From: Aliikangiella marina
Lineage (GTDB): Bacteria > Pseudomonadota > Gammaproteobacteria > Enterobacterales > Kangiellaceae
Reading direction: 5' to 3'
Assembly (NCBI RefSeq): GCF_007004765.1
Contig: NZ_VIKR01000001.1
Coordinates: 1,302,001-1,366,000 of the forward strand
Length of the DNA: 64,000 nt
Positions 1 through 12,900 of the stretch are shown here, one piece after another (position 1 is the first letter of the stretch; every line of letters starts with the position of its first letter). Under the pieces are notes generated by a model. The model had not been told where the DNA came from and made no database searches. It saw only the letters and a program-made list of their open reading frames with translations. A program made the translations under genes and the position numbers.

Positions 1-3000
1 TACCACTGACTGCTCATTACTTGCATTAATCTTTGAGCATAATTCTGCAATGGTAGGTGATTCAAATAATAACTTTATCTCCAGTTCGACTTGTAACTCT
101 TTTCTAATGTGACTAATAACCCGAGTTGCTATCAATGAATTCCCCCCAAGTTCAAAAAAGTTGTCGTTGATTCCAACTTGTTTTGCATTTAAGGCGCCTT
201 TCCAAATATCGCAAAGTAGCTCTTCTTGCTGATTTCGAGGCTTGACATATATGCTAGATTCATTATTGATCGGAAGATGTATCTCTAAATCATTACTATT
301 GATGCTACCGTCTTCATGATAATTAAAATGGTCAACCTTCATAATATGAGTTGGAATGGGAACCAGCTCTGATTGATTTTTAGCTACAGCATAAATACGA
401 TTATTTAAGTTTTTATTACCACTTTCTCGTTCATTTTGATTTAGTTTTAAGTAACAGGCGTAATGGATTCTATTTTGACTTTGAATCGCTTTAATGAAAA
501 CGTCATCCGTTAACTGACTTTGTTTGAGCAATTGTTCTAATTTGTCAAAAGAATAAACCCTAGCCTTCTCACTCGAACTAATTATCTCAATTAAGCGATT
601 GGGTAATACTCTAGCTAAAAAGCCACTGTTATATAATCTTTGACCAGACGACTGTGCAAACTGATTGGGGATAAAACACTCAGCGGTTAGACTAGCATTC
701 TTTGCGTAACCTAATGATATATCTGAAAACGAAATAAATAAGTTTCCTATACCACCTTCCGGTACAGCACTTAAGTCTGCATTTAAAATGTAACACGGTA
801 AATTAGTATGATTTTTGACGACCAATACATCTTTGTGTTGTTTGCCATCCAATAGAAATTGCTCAGCCTGTATATCTTTAATAACTGATAAATGACTCGC
901 AAAAAGACAACGGTTAATGAATGATTTAAATAAATCGCCACTATTGATACTGGTATTACCGATAGAGTTAACATTATTTACTACGGAGCTAGTAGACTCT
1001 GAAAAATCAATTACTTCATTGCGAGCTAGCATTACTAAATAATCAAATATTTGTACACTCGCTTGCGATTCTTTCGATAAGTCCTGAATACCTGGAAGCC
1101 TCTCATTAAATGACAATAGAGAATTCACGGATTCAATTAAAACGCTATGTGATATATCATAGTCATCACGACGACTACCAGACTCACTAGTTTGGTTGAT
1201 TATCAACGCTCTAGTACTTGGTTTGATGAAATCTTTATTCAAGTTTGCGGACGAATATTTAGATGATATCTCGAATTCTATAAAATTAAAATCTTGAGAG
1301 AAGTATCTCGCCAGTCGACTAGGCAGATCTCTATTTGATTCTTGTAAACCGAATAAAAGAGTTTTTACGTTATACTTTTCTATTAAGTGATAAATTTTTA
1401 ATCTAGGTAGTTCTTCTGGTAAATAAATAACACTTGCGCCAGTCTTTAATACTGCTAGAAGACTAATCAAAAACTCATTTGATGGTTTTATAAACAACGC
1501 AACAACTTGGCTTCCATCGACATTTTTCTCTTTTAATTTTCTTGCTAGCTGATTTGCCCGGCCGTTTAACGACTCTAAAGTCATACCGCCGTTGTTATCT
1601 TGTGCGACTAACTGTTCTGGATTGCTCTGTGCTTGTTTTTCGATGAGCTCCATTAAGTTGTTAGCCTTTGTACCAGGCGAATTATTACAATCAGATTTTA
1701 AGTATCGAATACCATTATGATCACTTAGATTTATTCGATTTACATAGGTTTCCGGTAAATGCAAATCACTAACTGGCTTATTGACATCTTCAATAGCACC
1801 CTTTAATAGCCCAACATATCTAAGTAGCATTTTTTCAATAGTTGACTCCTCATACAACGACTTATTGTAATTTATTGTACAAAGAGTACCTTTTAGATCC
1901 TCAGATATCACTAAGCCGATGTCAGTATTTGAGTAAACAATATTAGAGAGTAAACTATTGTAGTCATTGGACTGAGTTTTAAGCGTTTCAGCTTTTGCGT
2001 TACTTGTATTTCTGAGACGTACTTGAGTCTCAACCGCGAAAGAAACTTGATGCAACGGTGCATAACTTAATCCACAAATAGGGTTGATTAACTCAAGTAA
2101 CTTTGACAGTGGCAAATCTTGATGATTTTTGCTTGCCAATACAGATTGAGCGGTACTATTTAAAAACTGTTCAAATGTATCTTCTGAATCGACATTTACT
2201 AAAATCAATTGGTTATTAAAGTAATCACTCTCAGTGCCATTAGTCTGCTTGGTGTTATATGTTCCCAACAGTATTTTCTGAGAATTTGTATAACGACTCA
2301 ATAACAAAGAAAAACTCGCTAATAAAAGCACACTATAATCGACACCCTGACGCCTGCTGAGCGACTGTAACCTCACAGACAACTTTCGCCCGATTTGAAC
2401 TGAAAACTTGGCTTCTTGAAAGCACTGAATATCTTTACGTGCATAGTCAGTTGGCAATAATAAACTTGGAATACCACTGGTAAATTGTTCTTGCCAGTAC
2501 TTTTGAGACTGGAGATCTACCACACTATTCTTATGAGTTGTTAACTGGTTTTCTTCAAGTAAAGTCAAATAATTCTTGGTACCTGGAAAAGACTTGTTGA
2601 AAGTAGGTTTATCCAATATACCTTGTAACAAACAATCGGCAATGCTATTCAATAAATTTTGATAACTATTTGCAAAATTAAAGATTGACTCTTGTTCAAA
2701 TAGACTTGTATTGTAGCCCCAACTTACCGACAAACCATCTTGTTGTTCATGCACGTTGATTTCTAAATCAAACTTTATATTGGATACTTCCTTTATATTT
2801 CCAGCTTTATCAATATTTGATGCAAAATCGTTAGATTCTTGAAAATTCAAATAGCCTTTCTGAGTATTTTGCACTGCGAACAAAATTTGTACTAAAGGGT
2901 TAAAGCTTAAACTGCGCTTTGGTTGTAACTCGTCGACTAGCATTTCAAAAGGAATATACTGGTGTCCATATGCATCCAAAATAGTCTCTTTATTTTGTTT

Positions 3001-3970
3001 TAACAAATCGCAAATTGACGTATCTGATGATATTTTTGTTCTAATCACTAAAGTATTTATAAAAAAACCTATAAGGGATTCTAGGTCAGAATGATTCCTA
3101 CCAGCAATCGGCGTTCCAATAACGATATCAGACTGATTGCTAAAACGACTTACTAAAACTGCCAATGCGGTTTGTAACACCATAAATAAGGTTACTTCAT
3201 GCTTTTCGCAAACCCGTTGAATTTTTTGGCTGAGCGTTCTATTGATAAATTGACGATATATTCTACCTGAATAGGTTTGTTGGTTTGGTCTCCGATAATC
3301 AAGCGGTAATCCATGTGTAACGGGCAACAATTTTAATTGATTACGCCAATAGTTTAAGCCTTTTCGTAGCAATTCACCTTCAAGCCATTGCTTTTGCCAC
3401 ATTGCAAAATCAGCATACTGTATTTTTAATGGCTTTAATGGGTTCGGTTCGTCACTTGCAAACGCGGCGTACAATTGACTAATTTCATTACGAAAAACTC
3501 CTACTGACCAGCCATCTGATGCGATATGATGCATGGTATATAAAATTAGATGCGACTCGTCCGCAATCTTGACAACTTTCACCCTAATCATTATGTCTTT
3601 AGATAGATCGAAAGGCGTGTTAGTCTCTTCATCAATAATATCTGAAAGTTTTTGGCTTAATTGTTGACTGCTAGTTAATGATATATCGATAAAGCTAAAC
3701 GGTAGATCAAATTTATCTTGAATGACTTGCTTCGGTGTATGTTCATATTCGACAAAGCAAGTTCTTAATACCTGATGTCGTTCAAGGACACATTTAAAAG
3801 CTTTCTTTAATGCTTTTAAGTTAAACTCTCCTTTAACTAGATACCGCGCAGGCATATTGTATTGAACACTGTTTTGATTAAATTGATCTATCACCCAGAG
3901 CCTTTGTTGCGCATAGGACAAAGGTAATGGGTTACTCTTATCCACAACATCTATGTCGGGTAAAACAATC
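1..3970 (-). other. NRPS-F module 4: C-half C-A*(degenerate)-PCP
   Basis: The first C domain has HHIASDGWS and looks active. A second, C-terminal half C follows (about 2500-1810, starting QKYWQEQF). The A domain then keeps its beginning (LLAVLKTGASVIYLPEELP) and end (FIPNQFAQSSGQRLYNSG), but A3 has decayed to IINQTSESGSRR, no FDxx or YGPTE core is visible, TGD reads NSG and the A10 lysine is gone. The PCP is normal (FFELGGNSL). The window ends just after it. Confidence 0.82.
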
Positions 3971-6900
3971 TCTGTTGACTGAGCCTCAATTAGTTTAGAG
4001 AAATCTCCGATCGTTGGGGACTCAAAAAGTGCTCTTAAAGGTATTTCTGTTCTGAAAGCTTCCCTTACAAGACTAATCAAGCGAGTCGCTAGAAGTGAGT
4101 GGCCGCCTAATGCGAAGAAGTTATCCGTTATACCGACTTGCTTTAAGTCGAGCAACTCGGCCCATATCTTACAAAGCTTTTCTTGAATATTATTAGTTGG
4201 AGGCTGATAGACACTTTTTTCTCTATCACTATCTTCGGGTGTTGGTAGCGATTTTTTATCGATTTTACCGCTTACCGTTAAAGGCATCTCTTCGAGACAG
4301 ATAAACACAGACGGAACCATATACTCAGGTAGTTTTGAGTTAAGTGATTTGCGCACCTTCGTTGCTATTTCGGTAGCAATCGCTGGTAATTGAGGGCAAT
4401 TAACTAATGTAAGCTTGTTATAATCCGCGTGAGCCCTTAACTCGGGTAATTCTGACTGACTAAAAATAATATCGAGTTTATCCAAACTTTCTTGAGACCA
4501 TGTTATTTCGCAACGGTATCCTTGGTTTTCAGCGAAATTCAAGGCTTTCTCTAATTCTATGATCTGATTAACACTCTCCGAGCTTAATAGTCCTTTATTT
4601 TGTTGAGGGATAATGACTCTATCTTTACTCCACCCTTTAATTTGACTGGATAGCTCAACATCCTCTAAAACACGATAGTTAGGAACAGCAAAGACTCCAA
4701 AAGTATCATCTTTTGCTAGCTCTAACTCTCTTCTGAGCTCAGTAATACCATTGAATTCAATCCATTTAAATTCATCAACATTGTCGTGTTCCACTGGTCT
4801 ATTCGACCATTTTTCAGACTTAGTTATCACGACATCATAGCGATACCTCAACATTTCGTTATCGCCTACACCGCGCTTGACTAATATATCAACCTTATCG
4901 ATAGATTGAATAGACTCTTTAAGATTAGCGAAGTAGCTTGGGCTAATTAATAGTTCGGGTTCTTTTATTTTTCTTCGCTGTATTCTAGAAGAAAAAGTCC
5001 CTGCTGAAATGCTCTGATTAATTCGACTCCTTTCTATCGCACATAGATGTGATTCAAACAAATCGAGATTTCTGACATCACCAATAAATATTTTTCCTCC
5101 AGGCTCGACACAGTTGATAGCATTTAGAAGCACTTCATCTAAGTATTTTTGGTTCGGAAAATATTGCGAGACTGAGTTAATAACAATTGTATCTATTGCA
5201 GTATTATCTAGATGATCAAAATGAAGCGCGTCTCCTAGCTCAAGAGCCACATTATTCCAGTTTCTTTTTGTTAATTCGTTTTTAATTCCATCAAGCGCCA
5301 CTTTAGAAATGTCAGTAGCATAAACTTGGTTGCAAGACTCGGCATAACGGTACAAAAACAGCCCCTGCCCACAACCTATTTCAAATAGATTCTTAGGGGA
5401 TAGCTTTAAGATCCTAGAAAGTGTTTCTTCAACCCACTGCTCCATCTGTTGTTGTTGAATTGGTTGGCCGGTATAACTACTATTCCAGCCAAAGAAGTTA
5501 AGATTTACATCTTCGATATGATTTGTATCGTCTCCGTATTTATCATCATTAACAGAAGTCCATTGCTCAACATGCTGCTTGTTATACTCTAAAGCAGCAT
5601 CATCTAGATATCTTTGCGTCGGGACTAAATACGCAATAAGTGAGCTCTCTTCTTCACTAGCATTCGCTATGACTACCGAATCTCTAACAAGATCCATAGA
5701 TTCAATCACCGTTTGAATTTCGGTCAACTCAATTCTGTAGCCCCTGATTTTTATTTGATCATCAACTCTGCCAACAAACTCCAATCCATAGTTTTCAACC
5801 CAGCGAACAAGGTCTCCGGTTTTATATAATCTGATACTATCGCGGTGGTTAATTTTGTATTCGATAAATTTACTCTTGGTCAACTGAGGCTGATTTAAGT
5901 ACTCTCTAGCTAAGCCCTTACCACCTATATATAATTCACCGACAACTCCAAAAGGCGCCAAATTTTTATTCTTATCAAATACATAGAAGCTGACATTATC
6001 TAGCGGAAATCCGATTGGAATACTTTGACCACTAGAAAAGCTTTGTATATCATTTATTTCGAAAATGCAGCTACCTACGGTACCTTCGGTAGGACCATAT
6101 TCGTTGATAAACTTTGCATTCGGTAGTAACTCAAACCAAGGCAATAGATTATTCCTGGTTAAGGTTTCTCCAGCTACAACTATAACGTGTTTAGATAATG
6201 GGTTTCGAACAATGGATGCTTGATTGACTAACGCTTTTAAATGCGTTGGTGTTATTTTAAACAAATAAGCTTCTTCATCATCTACAAGATATTCAGCAAG
6301 ATTAGCAATTAATTGGTCATCATCAGGTAAGAGTTCTACCGACCTTCCATCGATTAAAGGTAAGTAAAGTGATTGAATAGTTGCATCAAACGTCAAGGAG
6401 GAGCTTACTATAGAGCCTACTACGTCATTAATGAGAAACTTATCTTTTACGCTTAATAAGAAATTGCTTAAACTTGCATGGTTTATCATTACACCTTTAG
6501 GTTGACCAGTTGTACCTGAAGTGTAGATCACATAAGCTAAACTATTTGATGTTATTTGCGTAGAATCACGAGAAGGGTTTTTATCATCAAACTCACTTTT
6601 TAACTCTTCAAGCAGCTTTTGCTCAAGAACTATTACACTTCTATCGCCATAAGCTTTTATATCAGAATACTGAGGCTCGGTGATAACCAATCTAGCACCA
6701 CTATCATTTAATATATACTTCATCCTATCAGTCGGCAAATTCGGCTCTAACGGAACATAACCAGCTCCAGCTTTTAAAACTCCCATTAGTGCTATCATTG
6801 ACTCAACGGAACGTTTAATATTGATAGCAACTATACTATCTCTACCTATTCCTCGAAATATTAAGTAACTCGCTAATCGGTTAGATAATTGGTTAAATTC

Positions 6901-9900
6901 TCTGTAAGACAAGGTACTATCTTCAAAAATGATCGCCTGATTGTTTGGCGTTCTCTCTACCTGCGCTTCAAACATTTCATGAAAACAAGTGTCTAAACAA
7001 TGATCTTTTTGTGTATCATTGATGCTATTTTCCAGTAAATCTAACTCTTCATTAGTCAGTAAATTAAGTTGGCAAATAGGCAACTTCTTCTCTTCACTAT
7101 CCATGAGCGAAGATATAATTGACTCTAGCAAAACACGAAAGCTATTAGCCATTCGCTTAATGCTAGATTCCTTGAATAAATAATTTCTATACGACCATCT
7201 AATACTCAAATCATCGCTGTTTTCTGTCACATGCAGAGCTAAGTCGAAACGAATACGCACATCGCGTTCATTAAACAAACTAGCTTTTTCGCTATCATTA
7301 ATATTAGCAAGGTCTTCTTGCTTTTCTGTTTCTGTATTTTGAACAACAAATAATATCTGAAACAACGAGTTATAACTGAGATCCCTTTCTGGTCTAATTT
7401 CTTCAACCAGCATTTCAAACGGTACATGCTGATGTTCAAAGGCGTCAAATATTGTCGTTTTATTTTTAGTAAGTAATTCAGCAAAATCTAGATCATCATT
7501 AACTTCGGTTCGAACAACGATAGAGTTTACGAAAAAACCGATAAGAGAATCTAAGTCAGAGTGAGTGCGCCCAGCAATCGGCGAACCGATGACTACATCC
7601 TTCTGATTACTGTATCGGCTAACTAACACGGCAAAGGCGGTTTCTAGTAGAATAAATAGCGAAACGCCATGCTGCTCACATAAGTTATAAATATTTTTAG
7701 TTAATTCTTTATTAATAATTTGCGTAAAAGCTCTACCCTCGTATTTTTGAGTTGACGGCCGAGGTTTATCAAGTGGCAAATCATGAACCGCAGGAATTCC
7801 CGCAAGCTGCTCCTTCCAATAATCAATTTGTTTTTTGAGTAATTCGCCAGATAGCCACTGGCGTTGCCAAACCGCATAATCAGCATACTGAACTCTTAGT
7901 GGAGCAAGTTGAGACTGCGCATCAAGCACGCCGCTTTCGTAAAGGCTATTGAGTTCATCTTTAAATATTTTAATCGACCAGCCATCACCTGCGATATGGT
8001 GAATAGTATAGTGTATCAAGTGTTTACTGTCTTCGAGTTTGATTACACACAACCTAACCATTAAATCGTTCTTGAGATCAAAAGGTTTTTCTGCCTCTTG
8101 TTTTAACCTTTCTGAAACAATAGAACGCTTGCTCTCGTTTCTCTCTCCACTAAGATCTATAAACTTAAGTGGCAATTCAAATTGTGTCGCTATGACTTGA
8201 TAAACATCATCTTTATCTTCAATGTATTGTGTTCTTAATATTTCGTGTCGCCAGATAAGTGTTTCTAACGCGGCGCTAAATGCCTGCCTGTTCAAATTAC
8301 CACTATACAAGTAATAACCGGGCATATTATATTCTGTACTGCCCTCACCGAGCTTGTCTATAAACCATAATCGTTGCTGCGCATAAGATAAGGGCAGTTT
8401 ATTGTCTCTATTCACCTTCTCGACTGGAGGAAGAACCTCTTTATTAGTGGTGCTTTTTACGATTTCGGATAGTTCTTTGACTGTAGGATACTCAAACAAT
8501 GTCCGTATCGGCATTTCAATATTAAACTCACGTCTAATTGCGCTCACAAGCCTTGTTGCTAAAAGCGAATGTCCTCCAAGCTTGAAGAAATTATCATTTG
8601 TGCCTACTTTATTCACTTTGAGCGTATTCTGCCATAAGTCACAAAGCTTGGATTCTATTTCACTATCGGGCGCTTGGTATGTAGAAGCATCACTTAAACT
8701 ATCAAGAGGACTTGGTAGCGATTTTTTATCTAATTTGCCATTTACAGTCAACGGTATACTTTCGATAGCGATTACAGCTGACGGCAACATGTACTTAGGC
8801 AAATAGGCTTGAGCAGTTTTTAATATGTGATCGGTCAGCTCTCTTGTAGAACTATTCTCCAATTGTTCTCGATATTTAGTTTTCAATACAACATATACAA
8901 TTATACGACGGTCGTTCTCACTACTTTCATGAACAATCGCTACTGAGGAACTAACTGCATTGTGATTACAAATAACCTTTTCTATTTCTCCCAGTTCTAT
9001 CCTAAAACCGCGAATCTTGATCTGATGATCCTTACGTCCTAAATATTGAACGTTACCATCTGATAGAAAACGCCCTAAGTCACCCGTTTTATATAATCTT
9101 TCCTTTTCTTTAAAAGGATTAGGGACGAAATGTGCTTTGTTTAACTGTTCACTATTAATATAGCCGCGGGCAACCCCTGAACCACCAACATATATTTCGC
9201 CTTGAAGCCCTTTTGGTAATAGATTCATTTGTTCGCTCAGAATATACAATTCTAAGTGAGGTAACTTTTTACCAATCGTGCTATAAGTCAAACCTGCGGC
9301 TTCTTCTTTCTTTATCGGGTGGAAGGTTACATGGACAGTTGTTTCAGTAATTCCATACATGTTAACTAACCTGGGAGAGTCTTCTGGATGCCGTTCAAAC
9401 CAACTTTTTAGTATCGAAAAGTCTAACGCTTCACCACCGAAGATTATATTTTTAAGTGATAGCGACTTTTGTAATTTATTATCGACACTAATGACCTCTT
9501 TAAACATGGAGGGTGTTTGATTTAAGATCGTAACTTTTTCTTGTAAAAGAAGCTCATAAAAATCCTCCGGAGATTGTGCTGTTTGTTGAGGAATAATTAT
9601 CAATTTTGCTGAATTAGTTAAACAACCCCAAAGCTCCCATACGGAAAAATCAAATGCAAACGAGTGAAATAAAGTCCAAATGTCAGATTGTTTTAAGTCA
9701 AAGACTCCCTGGCACGAGCTTAGTAAATTCGTAATATTCGCATGTTCTATTAGAACACCTTTTGGATTACCAGTGGAACCTGAAGTATATATGACGTATG
9801 CCAAGCTGCTTAATATATCCTTAGACTTCAACTTAACATTGTCTTGTGATTGGCCTTCAAACAATAAATCATTTCCTAATTTATCTTCCCCCCCTTCTAT

Positions 9901-12900
9901 GCAGAGATAATTTATATTGACATTGATAGTATCCAGATAATCATCAAGTTGTTTGAAAAACGACTTTTCAGTTAATATGTTATCAATACGAGAATCGTTA
10001 ACAATAAATTGAGTCCTATTTTTCGGAATTGCGGGATCGATAGGAACATAAGCAGCACCAGCCTTAACGATAGCGAGTATACCGATAACCATTTCTATCG
10101 AACGATTAACATATAATCCAACTTTATCATCTTGGCAAATACCTGATGCGACAAGGTAATGCGCTATTTTATTGGCGCGAACGTTGAGTTCACGGTAAGT
10201 AAGACATTGTGTGCCTAAAACGAGCGCAACGCTATCAGGGTTTTTAACTACGTTTTCCTCGAATTTTTGGTAGACCGTTTTCTGGACACTTTTTTCTGGG
10301 TCAGCTTTATTCCAATCTCTTAATTGCTGTTGCCTATCTTGCTCGTCTAGTAAATCCATAGACAAAATATTAATATGACTATTGGTCAAAACCTGTTTTA
10401 TCAGATTTTGGAAATGTCTAAAGGTCTGACTAACTGTTTCACTTTTATAAAAATCTTTATTGTATACAACTGAGATAGCGTAATTATCATTTTGTTTTTT
10501 TATTAGTACATTAAGGTCATATTTACCAAATCCAAGGTTAGTATCTATATGTTCGAAATTAGTTAACTCGTTTATCGACTCTACTTCACTGTCTACTTCA
10601 TATTGAAATAAAACGTCGAACAGCACAGTTCGACTCATATCTACTTCTAATTGCAACTTTTGCGTTAATAAATCGAACGGAATATCAGAATAACGGACAG
10701 ATTCATTGAAGGTTTGATGAACTTTTTTAACAATAGAGTGGAAATCATCGTCGTTATTGAATACATCCCGAATCGGAACATAGTTCTGAAACATTCCTAG
10801 CGCTGAACTATCGTTAATTCTTTGCCTTTTATCGATGACGGCTCCAACAACAACTTCATTATGTTGGGTATATTTGAACAATAAGGCTTTGAAGGCTGCG
10901 AGAAAGAATACTTCTTCAGTGATATTAAGTTCTTTGCTCAGGTGTTTGACGGCTTCGCAACAACTCGAATCAAATTCAGAGTGATACCTCCCCTCAATGT
11001 ATTCATGTACGTGTTTACGTGGATAGTCTTGAGGTAACTCTAGCGCTTTAACATTACTCCCTAATTTAGATCTCCAGTATGCTATGTGAGGTAAATATAC
11101 CTTTGGATCCTTAGACCAACTAGATTCTCGACAAGTTAAATTATCGATTAATCTGTTAGCTTTGAGCGCAGTTTTACTTTTTCCGTTTAGTTTGTCTATG
11201 TAGCATTCGCGGATTAACTTTGACAGTAGCTTTATACTAGGCCGATCTACTAGCATATGGTGTATAGTCATTAAAAATATATTTTTATCAGCTCCATATC
11301 GTATTAGTTGAAGACTAACCAACCGCGAGCTTGTAAAATCAAAGCATTGTTTAGATTTGTTAATCGCATACTCTATCGCTTGATATTTAGTCATATCTTG
11401 AGTAATAACGCTCTCATGATACAGCTTTAGACTGTCTTTTTCCGCATCACTAATAAATAATCCAGAATCCTTTTCACTGTATACTCTTTGAGTTAGAGCA
11501 AAACTATCTAATACTTCATTTACACTTCTTTCAAGGATATTAGCGTTGCAATCACCCTCAATATGCAGCAATAGCGGTATATTATGATAAGAAGGTCCCC
11601 CCTCATATACGACTCCCCGCTCAAAGCTTTCTATAAACCAAAGTCTTTGTTGATGGAAAGAAAGCCCAAGGTCTTCAGTAACATCTGCAGCAACACTTTC
11701 GGCGTTTAAAATCAATGCTTGGTCAGGTTTGTCAAAATTTAGATCAGACAATACTTTTAACGGATTAGACAAAACTTCATCTAGTATATTGACGAATTGA
11801 GTCGATAGTAGCTCGATCGTTTCTGGTTTAAAGATCACATCTGAATATTTGAATGTTAGATTTATACCTGAATTATTATAGTTAACATACAAATCTATAT
11901 CGGTTCTTAATACTGTATTGTCTAAATCATCGTTACTTATCAATATTCCCGGAGCGGGTTCATTTTCGCTAGACTTTGTATTCTGTCGCTTAGCGTGATC
12001 ATTAGGAAAGACCAGCATAAATTGATAAATAGGATTGTAGGCTAAATCTCTTTCTGGACATAACTCTTCGACTAACATTTCGAAAGGCACGTCCTGGTTT
12101 TCAAATGCTTCCAAAACAGTGCTTTTCGACTTTTTTAATAAATCCAAAAAACTGTCCGTTTGATTAACCTCTGTTTTTAGCACCAGAGAGTTAACAAACA
12201 TACCGATAAGCTCTTCTAAATCCTTATGCACACGCCCAGATATAGGCGTCCCCATTAAAATACTTTTATTTTGACTATAGTGGCCTAATACTAATGCATA
12301 TACAGCGTGTACTAGCATAAACAACGTAACGTCATGCTGTTGACAAAATTTGTAAACTAATTTATTTAAGTCCCCACTAATATTTTTAGTCAGTTTCCTA
12401 CCAGTAAAACTCTGTTTTTCTGGTCTTGGATAATCTAAAGGTATGGAGTGAGTTTTCGGTATCCTTTGTAAATTCCCCTTCCAATAATCCAATTGTGTCT
12501 TGATTTCATTGTCATTAAGTAAAGATTTTTGCCAAATAGCATAATCAGCATATTGTAGTTTTAGAGGCAACTTAGATATCGAGTCATTCTGTTTATAACA
12601 ATAATAAAACTCCATCAGTTCTTTTTCGAATATACTTCTTGACCAACCATCGCTTGCAATGTGATGCATGGTGTATGTAATCAAGCTTCGTTCATCTGGT
12701 AAGCTAATAACGGTGATCTTAATCATTAGATCGTTGCTAAGATCAAACTTTAACTTAGCTCTACTTTCAATGAACTGAAATAGCTCTAACTTTATTTGAC
12801 TTGGCGTTGATTGAGAAAAGTCTAGATAATCGATGACCGGGTCGGTAATTGTGTTGATAACCTGGCAAGCTCCACCATTATTATCGACAATAGTTGTCCT

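Noticed and set aside
8402-8806. 134-codon plus-strand open frame
   Set aside because: It lies exactly antisense to the PCP2/C3 region of NRPS-F, has no recognisable domain, and is explained as a shadow of the conserved coding frame.
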